From: Hymenobacter sp. BT188
GTDB taxonomy: Bacteria > Bacteroidota > Bacteroidia > Cytophagales > Hymenobacteraceae
Direction: 5' to 3'
Length of the DNA stretch: 64,000 bases
Assembly (NCBI RefSeq): GCF_014333585.1
Contig: NZ_JACSCW010000003.1
Location: 310,001-374,000 of the forward strand
Shown: positions 61,412 to 64,000 of the stretch, one piece after another
How positions within the stretch are numbered: the stretch's first letter is position 1
Layout of the letters: the number at the start of each line of letters is the position of its first letter
Notes under the pieces: generated by a model
Seen by the model: the letters and a program-made list of their open reading frames with translations, nothing else
Database searches by the model: none
Told to the model about the DNA's origin: nothing
Program-made: the position numbers and the translations under genes

Positions 61412-64000
61412 ATGAGAAGACATCTATTCTTGGTTTTTCTGTTCTTCAGCGTCTGCCGCCTGGCACTAGCCCAAGACAAAGAAATTACAGGCACTGTTGT
61501 TTCCAAGGAGGACAACTCCCCGATGCCGGGCGTCACGCTGGTGATCGAAGGCACGACCCGAGGCACCCAAACCGACGTGGGGGGCAAATTTAACTTGCAG
61601 GCCCCCGAGGGCGCCACGCTGGTTGTTTCCTTCATTGGCTTCCTGACGCAGAAAATACCCGTCACGAAGCAGAGTGTGTACAACATATCCATTGCCCAGG
61701 ACTCGAAGCTGCTCAACGAAGTGGTGGTTACTTCCTTCGGCATTGAACGGGACAAGAAATCGCTGGGGTACGGGGTGAGTGGGGTCAGCGCCGAGCAGAT
61801 CACCAAAGCTCCCGTAGCCGATGTAACGAATGCGTTGGCGGGCAAGGTGGCCGGGGTGCAGATCTCCGGTACCGGGGGGGGGCTTGCTAGTTCCAACATC
61901 ACGATCCGGGGCTTCTCCAGTATCACGGGCAGCAATCAGCCCTTGTTCGTGATTGATGGCGTGCCCATTGATAACAGCGGGGGTGCCAATAGTGTAAACT
62001 CCGGGGTAGCGACCTCCAACCGGGCGGCGGATATCAATCCCGACGATATCGAAAGCATCAGTGTGCTGAAAGGCGCCGCGGCCACCGTGCTCTACGGGTC
62101 GCGGGCAGCCTCCGGCGTTATCCTCATTACCACCAAAAAAGGGAAGGCGGGTACCAAGAACTTGATTACTTTTTCCTCCAACTACGGGGCAGGGAGGATA
62201 AACCGGTTTCCTGACTTTCAGAATGAGTACGCCCAGGGCAACAACGGCACATACGCCAACAATGTCCCCGGTTCGTGGGGGCCGCGCATCACCGGGCAGA
62301 CCGTCACCAACTGGTTTGGGGAAGAAGAGGTGCTGCAAGCCTACCCGAATAATGTGCGCGACATTCTGCAGACCTCGGCCTTTCTCCAGAATAACCTGAG
62401 CTTTTCCGGGGCGAGCGATAAAAGCAACTACCGCATATCCTACGGCAATACCTATGAGACGGGGCTGGTACCGGGCAATGAGTTGAAGAGAAACTCTTTC
62501 AACATCAATCTGGGCACGAGCTTAACGGATAAGCTGACGGTCAACACATCCATCAACTACATCAACAACCGCTCGGAGCGCACCCAGGCCGGCAACCAGG
62601 GCTCCAATCCCCTCTGGCGAGGCATCTATACGCCCCGAAGCTATAACCTGTCGGGCTTGCCCTACCAGAATGAGCTAGGAAGCCAGCTTTGGTTTGCCGC
62701 CGAGGACCAGCCTTACTGGGCCATCGAGCACGTGACCTACTCGGACGAGACGAACCGAGTATTTGGTAACGTGAACCTGGCTTATGACTTTACGGACTGG
62801 CTGCGGGCCGACTTCCGCATTGGGGGTGACGTGTTTTCTACGCGCAGCAAAGGCTTTGACGACAAAGGCATCCGAAGCAACGGCAATACCAACTCGGCCG
62901 GCGCCGGCGGCATACGGGACGCCGAGCTCTTTTCCCGCGACATTAACTCCTACCTCACGGTAACGGGCAACCGCAACCTCGGGCCCGACTTCCGCCTCAC
63001 TGCCACCTTGGGCAACGAGGTGATATCCAACTACAGCAGTACGATAAACGCCGTTGGTCTGGGTATCGTGGTGCCGGGGTTTGATAACCTAAAGAACTTC
63101 CTGTCTTATAACCCTTCCGGCAGCATCACGGAGCGCCGGCTGATGGGATTCTTCGGCGACTTTATTCTCGATTACAAAAACTTCCTCACCCTAAACATCA
63201 AAGGCCGAAACGACTTTTCCTCGACCCTGACCAAGGGCAACCGGTCTATCTTCTATCCCGCGGTAGCGGTGAGCTTTGTGCCCACCGATGCCTTTCCCCA
63301 GTTGAAAGGAAACATCCTGTCTTCGGCGAAGATTCGGGCCAACGTGGGAGAAGTAGGCAAGGGGGCCGCCGTGTACAGCACCAGCACCTACTGGGGCCAG
63401 GCGAGTGCCGCCGATGGCTGGGGCTCTACCACAGTTAACTTTCCCTTTAATGGCTTAGCGGGCTTTACCTACAACAACTCCGCCGGCAATCCGAACCTCA
63501 AGCCGGAGTTTACGCGGGAGATAGAACTCGGCACGGAGCTGAGCTTCTTTAAGGACCGCTTGTACCTCGATGCCTCGGTGTACCGCAGAGACACCCGCAA
63601 CCTGATTTTCGCGGTGCCAGTGCCGGCGACCTCCGGTTTTACCAGCTCGATCACCAACGCTGGCAAGCTGTCCACCAAAGGGCTGGAGGTACTGCTGTCG
63701 GGCAGCCCGATTAAAACCGCGAATTTCCGCTGGGAGTCTATTCTCAACTTCACCACCTTCCGGACTGTTGTCGAGGAGCTAGCCCCGGGCGTGGAAAGAC
63801 TGACCATTGGGGGCTTTACTTCCCCGAACACCCAGGCCGTGGCCGGCCAGCAGTACGGCCTGATCTACTCGACCAACTACCTTAAGGATGAGCAGGGCAG
63901 ACTCCGGATCGGGGCTAACGGGCTGCCGCTGACGGCGCCCGGCGTATCGGCCATTGGTAACCCGAATGCGCGGTTTACCATGGGCCTGACCAATACCTTC
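61412..64000 (+). CDS. SusC/RagA-family TonB-linked outer-membrane receptor (partial, runs off the end)
   Basis: 863 codons are in the window without a stop. Signal peptide MRRHLFLVFLFFSVCRLALAQ is followed by a carboxypeptidase-regulatory-like domain (ITGTVVSKEDNSPMPGVTLVIEGTTRGTQTDVGGKFNL) and a TonB box-like LLNEVVVTSFG. The plug has NALAGKVAGVQISGTGGGLASSNITIRGFSS and ESISVLKGAAATVLYGSRAASGVILITTKKG. Beta-barrel strands fill the rest. Partners of this type usually have a SusD gene downstream. A run of nine G at 61874-61882 lies in frame in the plug. Confidence 0.95.
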   Translation, partial: MRRHLFLVFLFFSVCRLALAQDKEITGTVVSKEDNSPMPGVTLVIEGTTRGTQTDVGGKFNLQAPEGATLVVSFIGFLTQKIPVTKQSVYNISIAQDSKLLNEVVVTSFGIERDKKSLGYGVSGVSAEQITKAPVADVTNALAGKVAGVQISGTGGGLASSNITIRGFSSITGSNQPLFVIDGVPIDNSGGANSVNSGVATSNRAADINPDDIESISVLKGAAATVLYGSRAASGVILITTKKGKAGTKNLITFSSNYGAGRINRFPDFQNEYAQGNNGTYANNVPGSWGPRITGQTVTNWFGEEEVLQAYPNNVRDILQTSAFLQNNLSFSGASDKSNYRISYGNTYETGLVPGNELKRNSFNINLGTSLTDKLTVNTSINYINNRSERTQAGNQGSNPLWRGIYTPRSYNLSGLPYQNELGSQLWFAAEDQPYWAIEHVTYSDETNRVFGNVNLAYDFTDWLRADFRIGGDVFSTRSKGFDDKGIRSNGNTNSAGAGGIRDAELFSRDINSYLTVTGNRNLGPDFRLTATLGNEVISNYSSTINAVGLGIVVPGFDNLKNFLSYNPSGSITERRLMGFFGDFILDYKNFLTLNIKGRNDFSSTLTKGNRSIFYPAVAVSFVPTDAFPQLKGNILSSAKIRANVGEVGKGAAVYSTSTYWGQASAADGWGSTTVNFPFNGLAGFTYNNSAGNPNLKPEFTREIELGTELSFFKDRLYLDASVYRRDTRNLIFAVPVPATSGFTSSITNAGKLSTKGLEVLLSGSPIKTANFRWESILNFTTFRTVVEELAPGVERLTIGGFTSPNTQAVAGQQYGLIYSTNYLKDEQGRLRIGANGLPLTAPGVSAIGNPNARFTMGLTNTF

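Noticed and set aside
61466..62338. 290-codon open frame antisense to the SusC gene
   Set aside because: The plus strand carries an intact signal peptide, plug and barrel; the antisense product is Gly/Arg-rich with no family features.

Overview
The window looks like a chromosomal segment of a Hymenobacter-like member of the Bacteroidota. The evidence is a moderately high GC content with AT-rich intergenic gaps, one protein with a type IX secretion (T9SS) type A tail and one with a type B (gliding-motility) tail, a SusC/RagA-type TonB-dependent receptor, and many Bacteroidota-type lipoproteins and unknown-function families. No rRNA, CRISPR array, phage or plasmid module was seen. There is one tRNA, tRNA-Gln(TTG).

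Layout. 1-5.1 kb: OmpH tail, an envelope lipoprotein, a beta-barrel, a Rossmann oxidoreductase, a CvfB-like S1 protein and a BamA-like barrel. 5.4-9.4 kb: a radical-SAM nucleic-acid protein and its usual partner, separated by an epoxide hydrolase and a small protein. 9.6-13.1 kb: AraC regulator, aldehyde dehydrogenase and DUF779, with a 498-bp palindrome-ended element carrying an S23/four-helix-bundle gene between the last two. 13.1-27.2 kb: envelope genes, including penicillin-binding protein 1C, a subtilisin with SLH-like repeats and a T9SS tail, a double chagasin-like (I42) protein and an alpha-2-macroglobulin lipoprotein. 27.3-38.8 kb: an AT-rich orphan gene, a class D beta-lactamase, LysR, threonine synthase, M28 peptidase, ammonium channel, ZIP transporter, patatin, endonuclease III and small proteins. 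39-47 kb: a two-component pair, a TrmH-type methyltransferase, a large PKD/T9SS-B protein, a PliI-like lipoprotein and a DUF2071 protein. 47-60.3 kb is mostly housekeeping: typA, msrB, DUF3050, an H1-like protein, metG, pth, rplY, prs, tRNA-Gln, atpD, atpC and a trans-sulfuration enzyme. 60.3-64 kb: a decayed S9 peptidase, then a SusC receptor that runs off the end.

The most unusual signal is a short dispersed motif, CTGGGGGGC followed by A/T (reverse AAAAGCCCCCCAG or TTTGCCCCCCAG). I count about 61 copies of the GGGGGGC core by hand, in both orientations, inside genes and between them, and repeatedly as inverted pairs that form terminators. That distribution is the one known for DNA uptake sequences in Neisseria and Pasteurellaceae, so I propose it as a candidate uptake-type or other genome-wide recognition sequence.

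Other second-tier signals are the S23 element with heptad-built 36-bp ends, the protease/protease-inhibitor/PBP1C neighbourhood, three kinds of palindromic repeat units, and a G9 tract inside the SusC gene.
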